Assembly: GCA_033064195.1 (NCBI GenBank)
Contig: JARBJD010000075.1
Location: 62,001-126,000 of the forward strand
DNA from: Blattamonas nauphoetae
Taxonomy: Eukaryota > Preaxostyla > Oxymonadida
Length of the DNA: 64,000 bases
Direction: 5' to 3'
Shown: positions 54,631 through 64,000 of the stretch, one piece after another
Position numbering within the stretch: position 1 is the first letter of the stretch
Layout of the letters: the number at the start of each line of letters is the position of its first letter
Program-made: the position numbers and the translations under genes
The notes under the pieces: generated by a model
Told to the model about the DNA's origin: nothing
Database searches by the model: none
What the model saw: only the letters and a program-made list of their open reading frames with translations

Positions 54631-54972
54631 ATGATTGGAAACGATATTTCATATCTTGGGTTCTATAATGAACAGATTCGAGTCCTTCTTCCAACAAAAA
54701 CAGACAAAGGAAAAAATCCAACCACAATTGAAGAATTCTTCTCCTTCTTCGATGGAGCCGTGAGTTCCTGCGAAGCTGTGGACGCCCGCCAAACTCTTTT
54801 GATCTCCATTCGATGTTCGCATCATGCTCATAAGCGTGTTCCCACAACATTGTTCCCACCACGCTGTTCTGGTAAGCGGACAGAGGGGAAGATGGAGCGA
54901 TCAGGGTCTGCTTCGACGTTGATCAAGCTGCAGCCATCGCTATGTCTGAAAATAAACAAAAAGAACAGATGA
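54631..54972 (+). CDS. Hypothetical 113-aa open frame
   Basis: ATG at 54631 (MIGNDISYLGFYNEQIRVLL). The sequence is partly coding-like (PTTIEEFFSFFDGAVSSCEA), but competing frames in the same stretch also look plausible, including MNRFESFFQQKQ with a PIP-box-like QxxFF order. Splicing is probable and unresolved. No family recognised. Low confidence that this exact frame is a gene. Confidence 0.25.
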   Translation: MIGNDISYLGFYNEQIRVLLPTKTDKGKNPTTIEEFFSFFDGAVSSCEAVDARQTLLISIRCSHHAHKRVPTTLFPPRCSGKRTEGKMERSGSASTLIKLQPSLCLKINKKNR

Positions 54973-54984
54973 AAGGCGGAGTGA

Positions 54985-55224
54985 ATGGAGAGAAAAACTC
55001 AACCAACAGTACAACAACGTCCAAACTCTGCACGAACGACTGTGTTCCTGTCACTTGCCAACAGCGCGTTTGAAAAGGAGAATGCAAATGGAGTAACATA
55101 CACTTCCGTGAAAAGAGTCGGAAGGAGAGAAAAATCGAGCACAAAGGATCCTCTAGATACACTAGAGATCATGCAGAACCCATTACATGAAATACAGAAA
55201 CGGCTAAGCAATACAAAATATTGA
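54985..55224 (+). CDS. Hypothetical 79-aa open frame
   Basis: ATG at 54985 (MERKTQPTVQQRPNSART), ends NTKY at 55222. It lies in the same frame as the preceding open frame, 12 bp after its stop, and contains FEKENANG with a KEN tripeptide followed by a basic TSVKRVGRREK patch. It could be an independent short gene or the last exon of an unresolved gene covering 54490-55224. No family recognised. Confidence 0.3.
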   Translation: MERKTQPTVQQRPNSARTTVFLSLANSAFEKENANGVTYTSVKRVGRREKSSTKDPLDTLEIMQNPLHEIQKRLSNTKY

Positions 55225-55418
55225 TAATTTCTCATTTTTCTTTATTCCAACAATTTCCTTCCTTTTTGTTCCTCATTTTCTTTCGGCACTATTCGTTTTA
55301 CTTAACTTTCTCATTCATTTTTAACATCTCAATCCACTTCTTTTCTACTTATTCGTCACTTTTGTTCAATGAGCAAAAATCTGACGGATTGAATAACGGG
55401 CTGATCGAACCTGAACCA

Positions 55419-58400
55419 ATGTCGAGCGAGGAGCCATGCTACTCAACACACCCGGCTGCATCCACTATTGTGTTCAGTTATCCGATCTTGGCAGTTGTGT
55501 TCGCTACGTTTGCCTTTTTTCTGAGTTACCATCCATTTAGAATTGCTCTAGCCGCTTGGGTGTTCTTCTGGTTTCTCCACTATTTCAGACAAATTAAAGC
55601 TCACCGAAAGGAAGAAAACTCAAAAGCTCTGGCTAAGTTTGCCGCATTTACCCTTCATCTTATTTCAGGGAAGCCACAGCAAAGACAATCAACGCAGGTC
55701 GTATCATTGGTTGGGTGATGCTTTTCTATGAGGGCTTCCAACTCTCCTCATTTTCCGTCTTGGATGGTTTTCAATTTAAAGAAAACAAAAGCTCTCCATT
55801 CACCATTGGCTGGATCAAACAAATTATGGACATTGTCGACATTCTCCTCCTCCAATTTGGCCAAATCATGCCTGTTGTCCTCGTTGTTGTATTCATTGGT
55901 GTTTTGATCTTTTCGACCGTTTGGACAACCTGCATGAAGAAAGAGTTTCATCCAATTATCTCGAAGGTCATTTTTGATATGATCTATATTCCCTCCTGTC
56001 GTTCTTATTTCCGATTTTTGTCCTTCAAATTTACTTGTACGTACTTTGGCCAACCCGGAAGTTTTGTTCCTTACCCTTCAATGCATCTGTTCCCAACCGT
56101 CCCTCTCTCAAACGCCTTCCCCTGGGTAATGTTCGCGATTTGTGGGATTGCTGTTGCTCTTCTGCAACCGTTCACTTTCAAATTTGTTGCACTAAAAAAG
56201 AACGATGCCGATCCATCGATGAGAATCATGCCCAAATATTTCTTGGTTTTTTACGTTGCGAAGGTCTGTCATTTCCTCTTCCCATCCACTTCTTCTATAG
56301 TTCACGATGGTTGCTGTGCAAGAGTTGTTCAATTTTCCGATTGCGGTGCTTATTGTCAACCTTATCATCATCATGGCACTCCTCGTCTGGCACGTCCATC
56401 TCCAGCCCTGTCTTGGTTTTGGCCTTCGTGTGAACAATGTTCGTTCGGCCCTTTTCTTTGGCGAGTGGACCACTGCCTTATTTTCCCTATTTGCCGAAAT
56501 TTGGAAGGACCAGACCGAAATTTTTGTTGTACTGATGATAACTTTCTTCGTCCTTGGCTTTGTTTGTGTGTTTGTCTGCAACAACGTCCGTGCAAAGAGG
56601 AAGAGTTTCCCGGAATTCAAGCTCATTCGTCTTCTCACTGGGTTCTCAATCGATACTCGTCTCACCGCCTGTTCCACTGTTGTCCAGAACGTTACAAACC
56701 CCAAACCCGAATTGTACGACGCAGCCATTTCATCTCTCCTCGATATTGTGCAATCATCCTCCATTTCACCAGATCAGCACAAGGAAGCAATCAACACTCT
56801 CGTCATCGCGTCGACCCATGTCGAAGGACCCCCCAGTTTTGCTCGCGTTGGAGCTGTCCCAACATTGGTCAAGTATGTCATTCAAAAGAAGCTCTCGTCA
56901 CCTCGAGATCTCCAATCAGTCAAGGAAATCATCGAAAACACCAGAGAATACGTTGACATGGCTGACGAAGAGTTCCCACCGTCAGTCTTCCAGCAAACGT
57001 CGGACCTCATCTTCTTTCTCAATGCACATGACCCAACCTCCCAGTTTCTGCCCCTTCTCATCACCTATGCAGCTAATCTTTGCCGAAGCAAGCACAACAT
57101 CGTGTGGTTGTGGCAGTCCAGCATTCCCCACCGTCTCGAACGTATTTCCTCGAAAACTGATGTTTCCCAGGTCCTCAACCAACTTCTTTACACGACAACT
57201 CTTCTCAATCACGAAGAAGCCGCTCCGCTCGTGGTCAACGAATTCTTCGACCAAGTCACCTCCTTCCTCGTTTCACCACTCCGAACCGTATCGGGACACG
57301 CTGCGTATACTCTTGTGAGCATCAGCTCGAAGTGGACAGTGAAGGCTCGTCAAGGTGTCTACCTCAGCCTGGCTGAGGCAAGCAAACGAGGAACCTGCCT
57401 CGTCGACATCAACACAACCATCCAGGAACTCAAGGACATCACACCTGACGATCTATCTCCAACCAAATTGATCAATCCCACAGAACCAAAGCAGGGTGAG
57501 ATCCCTCGTCTCCTCGAACAAGTCAGCTATCTCAACGAAGAGCCAAAGCCATGGCCCGCAATGGCTCGAGTCAAGGCACGTGACAGACCTGATGATGTTG
57601 ATGTGTTCGAAGGGATTGAGGAAAGAGACAGAGAGAACATGACCCAACTGTTCTACTTCGACAGGTCGAAGAGGATGAACCAGAAGCAGATTGATGCTGA
57701 AGAGATCACATTCAAAGCCGCCATCGAGACATCGTTTGATGTGATGAAGCAGAGTGACATCCGACTCCGGGAAAGGATGCTGAAGGCGGCAGTGCTGGGT
57801 CTCCCTCCACCGGACATCAAAGACGATTTGGATGGAGTGAGCGGAGAGGCGTTCATTTCGACTTTCAAACGACCAGGCTTCTCATCACTCGTCGGAGGGG
57901 ACTACAACTTCGACGAAGATCTGGATCCAAGTGCGGAGATCAATTTCGATGATCAACCTGCCCATGTTGCAAAGAAAGTGGAACCAAAGCTGATGGAGGT
58001 CGTTCTCGCAGACAACCCAACTCTGTCAGTGACTGTGGATCAATCCCATTCCATCTTCAATCAAAACAAGGCCCAACAGAAAGAACACACCACAATGGTC
58101 GAACGCCAAAAGAACCAAAAGAAGGCAGTTCGTGCTGGTGTCAGCCTCGCCAAGTCTCTCATTAAGCTCACTCGCCAAACACCCAACTCGCCAATCATTA
58201 AGAACCTCTCAGCCCACAGTGTCCTCCTCACCAAAAACGGACATGTGGGAATTCATGAACCAGAAGCCAAGCCCAACGGTCAACTTGTTTTCGATGGACA
58301 AGCTGATATCAAACGTTACCAAGCCCCTGAGACATCCACCTCAGGACAGTTCAGCGAGAAAAGCACAGTCTTCACCATGGGAAGTATTCTTTACCAAATG

Positions 58401-61400
58401 CTTGCTGGACAGCCACCATTTGCTGAAACTGATTCAATCAGTGTCGTCCGTAAGTTCCAATCGAACGACAGACCCAACCTCGATGTGTTTGGGGACATGG
58501 GACTGGCAGAGGTGATCAAAGGCTGTTGGGAGGCAAAACCAGCCGACAGACCTGATTTGGAGGATCTCGTTCGTCAACTCGACGATTTGGAGAATACCCT
58601 CAACTATGACACACCGAAACTCCCTCCTCTTACAGGCGCCACTGTCGAAGCCGAGAACATGACATTTGAAGATGCTGAGAAGGAACTGAATACTCAAATC
58701 ACAGCCGATCAGATAATGGATGATGAAACCAGAATTCTCAATGTCGGAAAGAATCCATCGCGAAACAGAGCATACATGAGTCTGCAGAACAAACAAAAGA
58801 CAGTTCAAGAACTTCTCGAGCTGAAGAAACTTCATCGAACAACTCTTGGCCAGACAGTTGCCTCACAAAGTGGCTCGGGTGCCATCAAAGCAAGGAACCA
58901 GAAACAATCTGGAATGGACTCATTGATGCTGTCTCGTCGAGATTCTTTCTCTTCTCATCGCGACTCCATCTCCAGCAACGACACCGGATCAATCATGTCA
59001 ATGCCAACCAACGTTCACCAAGAGTCCTCCCAACGATGGAGCGACAGCCAAGCAGTCCAGCAACAGCCCATTGCCAACCCCTTCGCAAGCAACCCAATTC
59101 ACGATCCGTTTGCCCGGGCATCTACCCCGCCCCCTCCCCCGCCACCCGATGATGACTTGGAGTATCTTCCCACTCCTCCGCTCAACGATCTCCCTGCGAT
59201 TCCACCTCCCCCGCCTGATGCTCCACCACAAGGCGACCCATTTGACATCCCACCCCCTCCTGATGACGATGTCAGCACTCCTCGCCCACCTGATCCCCTT
59301 GCTGATATCCCTCCCACCGACTTTGTGGAGACTGCGCCTCACATCGTTCTGAAGATGGAAGATAGTATCCTTGGGACAGATCACGGAATCAACCTTGGTG
59401 AGATCCGCCAGTTCTCACACGAGATCGACCACATCGTTGCATACGTTTCGATGGACAACAAGACATACCTACCTGCCTACCTCGAAACAAACAAGGTCCT
59501 CGGCGTCAACTTCCCTCTTCTTGTCCGCGACAAGGATCGAACTTCTCGAACTCACAAATTCCTGGTCAACCAACCTGTTGAAGTCGTCGGATGCTTCACC
59601 AAACCGCGTGATAGATCTCTCTTGAACCGTGTTCAATGCGGGCAGATAGTTGTCCGCCGTGATCAACACACCAGTCTTCTCATCCGAGAGGAGTTAAGTC
59701 TTGGATACTTAAACCTTGTGGAAAACGACTCACTTGAACAGTTGGTGACGAAGGGCAAGTCCATCGATAGTTTCAAGACAACAGCGGAAGCTGTGATTAT
59801 CAAGCTTTTGTGGGACGAGAACCCGTACAAATCTGGAAGGTTAGACCAGCTCGCCTTGACCCGCACTGAGGACGTGACTCCCTTGGAGCGAGGACTGATG
59901 AAGAACAAGTTCGTTCTGACCTCCCTCTCGACCATCCTGAAAAAGAGATCCATCAATGTGAGCAATACAATCGCTGATCTCAGAAGCCCACACATTGAAG
60001 AAGCCATCAGGACCACAGATGTTGTCCAGAACATGTTCAGCCTCATGTCTCACCGAAACTCTGACGATAACATGCGACGCACTCTCCTCAAAACACTTGC
60101 CCTCATCGTCCAAGTGCCCGATGTTGCAATTGAGATTGTCAACAGCGGTGGCAGTGGTCGTCCCAAGCTCTTCCTCTTCTCTGTCTTCCTACCAGCTCTT
60201 GATGGAGGGGAATGCTTTGCGTCGCTCGTGGAAACAATCGATATGTGCCTCAGACGCAACCCACACCTCTTCCTCGAACGCAACAAACGCAAAGACATCA
60301 TTGCAGAACTTCGGATTGCCCATCTCAGTGAATACGCTGTCGCATACAGAGATATCTTCGAACGATGTGCTGCAACGGCAATCAATGCCGAAGAACTGAT
60401 CACCGGTGTCCGCTATTCCTTCGGAGTCCACGCTCTTGGTGCATCGTCGTCGTGGGATCTGTCACACTTTGAACACCATCCACTCGTCCTCAGTGAGTAT
60501 CTTGGACTCATCAAGAACCAGTTCGACGATCCATCAAACCCAGAAACAATCCCCTTCTTCCTCCCGATCGATCGCGACGAGATTCTGCTCCTTGTTGAGT
60601 CGAAGACAACTCAATACTTCGATCGCAGATACGAAGACTACGCCGAGATGGTCACCTTCCCAGAGATGTCAGAAGCCGAAAAAGCATTTATTGGCACGGA
60701 TAGCATCGCAATGACTCTCCGCCATGGACTGAACTCTCTCAACCTCCTCAGCAACCTCTGCTTCTACTCGTGGAACTACTCCCTCATGATCGCATCATAC
60801 GCCAACCCAACTCAGATGTCAACGGTTAGTCTGATCGAGAAGGGGCTCAAGGATAAGACATCGAAAGATATGAACGGCTACGACGATGGAGACAGTCAGG
60901 ATGGCGAACCTGCCATTCTCATCATGCTGGAAAACCTCCTCCGATCAAAGATCCCCGATGTCCGCCACTATGCTCTTCTCGTTTTGGTTGGAATGCTCTC
61001 CGCAAGCAAAAAAGCTGAAATGCTTGATAACTTGACCACAGTGGAGTCCGACGATGTAAAGGACGAGGCCAGAATCAAAGCCAAGGGAGCTCAAGCTCAT
61101 GCACGCAAAGGAATTGAAGCAGTCATCATCAAAAAGATCAGCGCCTCCAAAATCCCAACAGCCGTATACAACCTCCTCGTCCTCGACAACGATCCAGTCA
61201 CACAAACACTCTGCTTTGATCTTCTCCAACACTTTGTCACTCTCACTCACGCTCATCCTCAACTTCAGCTGAAGAATGTACTCGTTTTCAACGTCTTCCC
61301 AACACCGTACGTGATCAACTTGATAGCGTCTTACACGACCACCACAAACATTGAAGTACTCAGTGTGCTTGTCCGTGCAGCCCACAATTCCGTCCTGTCA

Positions 61401-61705
61401 ATCCTTGTCCATACCAACGTTCCGTTTGTCCTCATCGAGGCTTTGCATGCCCCTAAACGTCGACTTGTTGTCGAAGCTTTGTCTCGAATGCTGGATGTCG
61501 CAATGGCAATTCCCTCAACTATCCAGCCCAGCTGGATTGATGAAGTCATCCGACAGTTCATCCGTGTTGTTCGTGACACAACAGTTTGTTTTCGTTTCTC
61601 TTATCTCATCTTTTTCCTTCTCAGTGTCGTGCAGCAATTGTTGGAATCGCTCAGAACCATAAAGAAGCATTCAAAAAGTTCACGACGAAAAGCTCGAGCA
61701 AATAA
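55419..61705 (+). CDS. Multi-span membrane protein with ARM-like repeats and a pseudokinase
   Basis: Four exons (55419-55636, 55669-56263, 56301-61583, 61625-61705) with introns of 32, 37 and 41 bp give 2058 aa. Residues 1-400 hold about ten hydrophobic segments (IVFSYPILAVVFATFAFFL, VVLVVVFIGVLIFSTVW, IFVVLMITFFVLGFVCVFV). Residues 385-690 and much of 1300-2030 are alpha-helical ARM/HEAT-like. At 877-1041 there is a protein-kinase C-lobe without catalytic residues: NLSAHSVLLTKNGHVGIHEP stands where HRD..N and DFG belong, but RYQAPET, FTMGSILYQMLAGQPPF and KGCWEAKPADRPDLEDL are well kept. A proline- and aspartate-rich linker lies at about 1207-1281. I know no named family with this layout. 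A membrane-tethered signalling scaffold is a reasonable inference. Confidence 0.7.
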
Positions 61706-61946
61706 TCAAGCATTTTCTTACTTCATTCACACATCATTTCTCTTCAACCTGATGCAATCATTGTTATTGATCTTTTCCATTCTCGTTTCACGATGTCATA
61801 TTTTTGTTTGCGGTATCTGGCAACGTTATCAACAAGACCTGTGATTAGAATTCTAGCACATGTGACTGAACTCCAGTTGAGTCTCCTGCGTCGAGTGGTT
61901 CCCATACCACTTTTTTTTTTCGCGCCATTCTCTCGGAAGCCGGTCC

Positions 61947-64000
61947 ATGCTTCCTCACACAACACAAAATTCAAACACTACTCCCACACCTCTTCTTATC
62001 AAAGTTTTATTTGTGGGAGATCGAAAGTTTTTTCGTCATTCATTGTTTCAACACTTTTTCTCTCAATTCGACAGGGTTGGGAAAAGTTCGATCATAAGGC
62101 AATGTTTGACCGACGAATTTTACCCGACTTACAACCCATCACGTGATCTTAGTTTGTATTTAGTAACGACCTTTTCATCTTCTTTCATCTCTCTCCAATC
62201 TCCTTTGTTGGAATCAAACAAAAACTCCATGCAGATGTCCATATGGGAAAGTTTCAATATACGCACTATCATGTTATATTACAAGTTCGATCCCTTTTTT
62301 ATTTGAAAAATCCATCAGTTCACAGATTGCCCAGGAACTGTCTCGTCGAAAGAGGTGTTGAGTCCTCTTCTCAGCAACACAGAGATTCTTGCCTTTGTGT
62401 TTGATTTGACAGATCGAGAATCTCTTTATTCTCTCAGGCACTGGATCCAGTTGTGTCAATCCTCCGTCACGAACCTTCCTCACCAACTTCTCCTAATCGG
62501 GAATAAGTTAGATCTGTGCCTGAATGGGACGAACAAGGTTGGAACAGGAGAAGTTCACGAAATCCTGAAAATGCTTCCAAATTGCGATTATCTCGAAACA
62601 TCTTCTATCGAAGGTCGATTCACGCAAAAAGGTGAATTCTGATACTTTATCACTCTTCATAGTAATTAATACCATCATCCAACTCAGTTTATTCCGTCGA
62701 CCTTTAGATGTGACAACACCTACTGAAGCACCGCCCAAACCTCTCTATCCACCAAAAAAAGTGAACAAAGATTGGGTGGACAGCTCATCAGATGGTGATC
62801 TTCCTCCTCCATTCACCATGGATCTCTCAGAACAAGAAAAAAATGATTTGAATGAGGAAGCGTATGGTATCAATGGGAAAACACCGAATGAATGGTATAT
62901 CAAATCCTCAGCAAGAAAACGACGAGAGAACATTACGAAAAGAGACCAAAAACGAGGGAATGTTCGTCGTAATCGTCATTTCAGTTCACCATCCAACACA
63001 TCCGACTCAATCCCCTCAAGTCGCTCTTTCTCAAGTTCTCCTTCTCGCTCACGTTCATTCTCAAGACATCGATCAAAATCTCGAGATGCGCCAAGAAGAA
63101 AACACGGTCATCACCGTTCACGTGACAGACGATCTCCCGGCTCCTTCGAAACATCAAAGCGACGTATTCTCCCACCTTCGGACAGTGTCAAGCGAGTTGC
63201 TGCTCTCCTCGCTGGGGAAAAGACTGCCACTACAAATTGGCTGACCGGAATGTCAAAAGAAGGAGTCGTGAGGCCTTCACAGCATCGCTCGTCTCGGAAT
63301 TCATCTGTTCAGACACAAAGTCTCTCAAAGTCTGAGTCACCTGTACAACAAAGCTTATCTCGTTCAGCTCAGTCAACGTCTGATCCTCCAATTTCATCAC
63401 CAGCAGCAATTCACATCCAGCCACAATCATCTGCAGCCACCCTCACGCGATTGCAGGTTTCCACACCAACTCCAAGTCCGAAGCCAGCAATCACACCGAA
63501 ACAAACGCCGACAAAAGCTTCCCCAGTGAAGGGAATGAGTTGGATGAAAGGAAAGAACCCATCAAAATCAAACCCACATCAGCCTTCCGTTCAGATTCGG
63601 GAGATGCATGAACAGGTGTTGAGAGAAAGAGAACAGAAAGTGAGGGAGAAGGAGCGGAAGATCGAGCTGAGAGAGGCAGATGTTCTGGCAAAGGAGGAGG
63701 TTGTGAACAACGAGATGATGGTCTGCATAAGACTGAAAGAAAGAATTGAGCGGAAGGAACAAGAAGAAGAGAAAAAAGCAATCAAAACTGTCGACGAAGA
63801 AGAATATCGGAAAGTTCGAACACTTCTCGACACTGTTGTTCAAGAAAAAGACAGACTAAAGGCAGAGGTCGCCACCTTACAAGCTGAAAAAATAGAATGG
63901 ATGAAAGAAAGAGCATTTTTGAAGGGGCAAATGGAGATTGGAGCACATCGCCCTCGTGGACAACCGAAACAGGCGGAAACGACACAGGAACAACAACTCT
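61947..64000 (+). CDS. Rab/Ras-like GTPase with RS-rich and coiled-coil extension, 3' end outside window
   Basis: Exons 61947-62026, 62075-62250, 62326-62631 and 62663 to the window end; introns are 48, 75 and 31 bp, giving 633 aa so far. The GTPase domain shows LFVGDRKVGKSSIIRQCL (G1), a divergent G3 region MQMSIWENCPG in place of WDTAGQ, AFVFDLTDRESLYSLRHW, LLIGNKLDL (G4) and LETSSIEG (G5), closing with VINTIIQLSL. The changed G3, lacking the catalytic glutamine context, suggests weak or no GTP hydrolysis. The tail has KDWVDSSSDGD, an RS-rich block (SFSSSPSRSRSFSRHRSKSR) and a long coiled coil (EQKVREKERKIELREADVL). The region 62120-62230 may include a further in-frame intron. No named family fits; RABL6-like proteins are a loose comparison. 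Confidence 0.65.

Noticed and set aside
62149-62170. 21-bp intron GTGATC..TTTAG in the GTPase gene
   Set aside because: It is a multiple of three and the frame is open without removing it; no independent evidence favours splicing.

Overview
The window comes from a compact, intron-bearing eukaryotic genome, most likely a flagellated protist. The flagellate inference rests on IFT57 and the dynein preassembly factor DNAAF6 (PIH1D3-like). Genes lie on both strands, usually 50 to 300 bp apart. About twenty are interrupted by very short spliceosomal introns, many of 22 to 50 bp, with GT..AG ends and a frequent GTTTGT, GTATG or GTGTG donor. TAA, TAG and TGA all serve as stops, so the code looks standard. 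A degraded beta-helix surface-protein gene with the motif G-x3-GCG-x4-PCKTL recalls families abundant in oxymonads such as Blattamonas and Monocercomonoides; assignment to Preaxostyla is inference only.

Layout. 1-24.6 kb: UPF1 (truncated at the window edge), a DNAJC21/Jjj1-like J-protein, a RING-like plus sirtuin fusion, triosephosphate isomerase, a metallo-beta-lactamase-fold hydrolase, ORC5, Rab32, an unassigned 629-aa protein, a 1021-aa coiled-coil protein, an LMBR1-type membrane protein, an unassigned 213-aa protein, a CNOT10-like TPR protein and a GPP34/GOLPH3-like protein. 24.8-35 kb: a SANT-domain protein, DNAAF6, LEO1, a 40-residue OST4 gene, eIF2B-alpha, an ammonia-type NAD synthetase and IFT57. 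35-43.3 kb: a repeat island with a 1.58-kb near-perfect palindrome, two adjacent sister MITEs, further inverted-repeat elements with a shared core, and a pogo-like DNA transposon with an open transposase gene inserted into one of these repeats. 43.3-46.7 kb: gene-poor DNA with decayed host genes. 46.7-64 kb: an unassigned small gene, a RECQL4-like protein whose helicase motifs have eroded, a WD40 pseudogene, U1-70K, a 2058-aa fusion of membrane segments, ARM-like repeats and a pseudokinase, and a Rab-like GTPase with a long RS-rich and coiled-coil tail that runs off the window.

Most genes are housekeeping: RNA surveillance and processing (UPF1, CNOT10, U1-70K), transcription (LEO1, SANT protein), translation (eIF2B-alpha), replication (ORC5, RECQL4-like), trafficking and glycosylation (Rab32, GPP34-like, LMBR1, OST4), metabolism (TPI, NAD synthetase) and flagellar assembly (IFT57, DNAAF6). 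They are not arranged in functional clusters. Exon structures were joined by eye from reading frames, splice-site dinucleotides and remembered family sequences; all homology calls are unaided by any database search.
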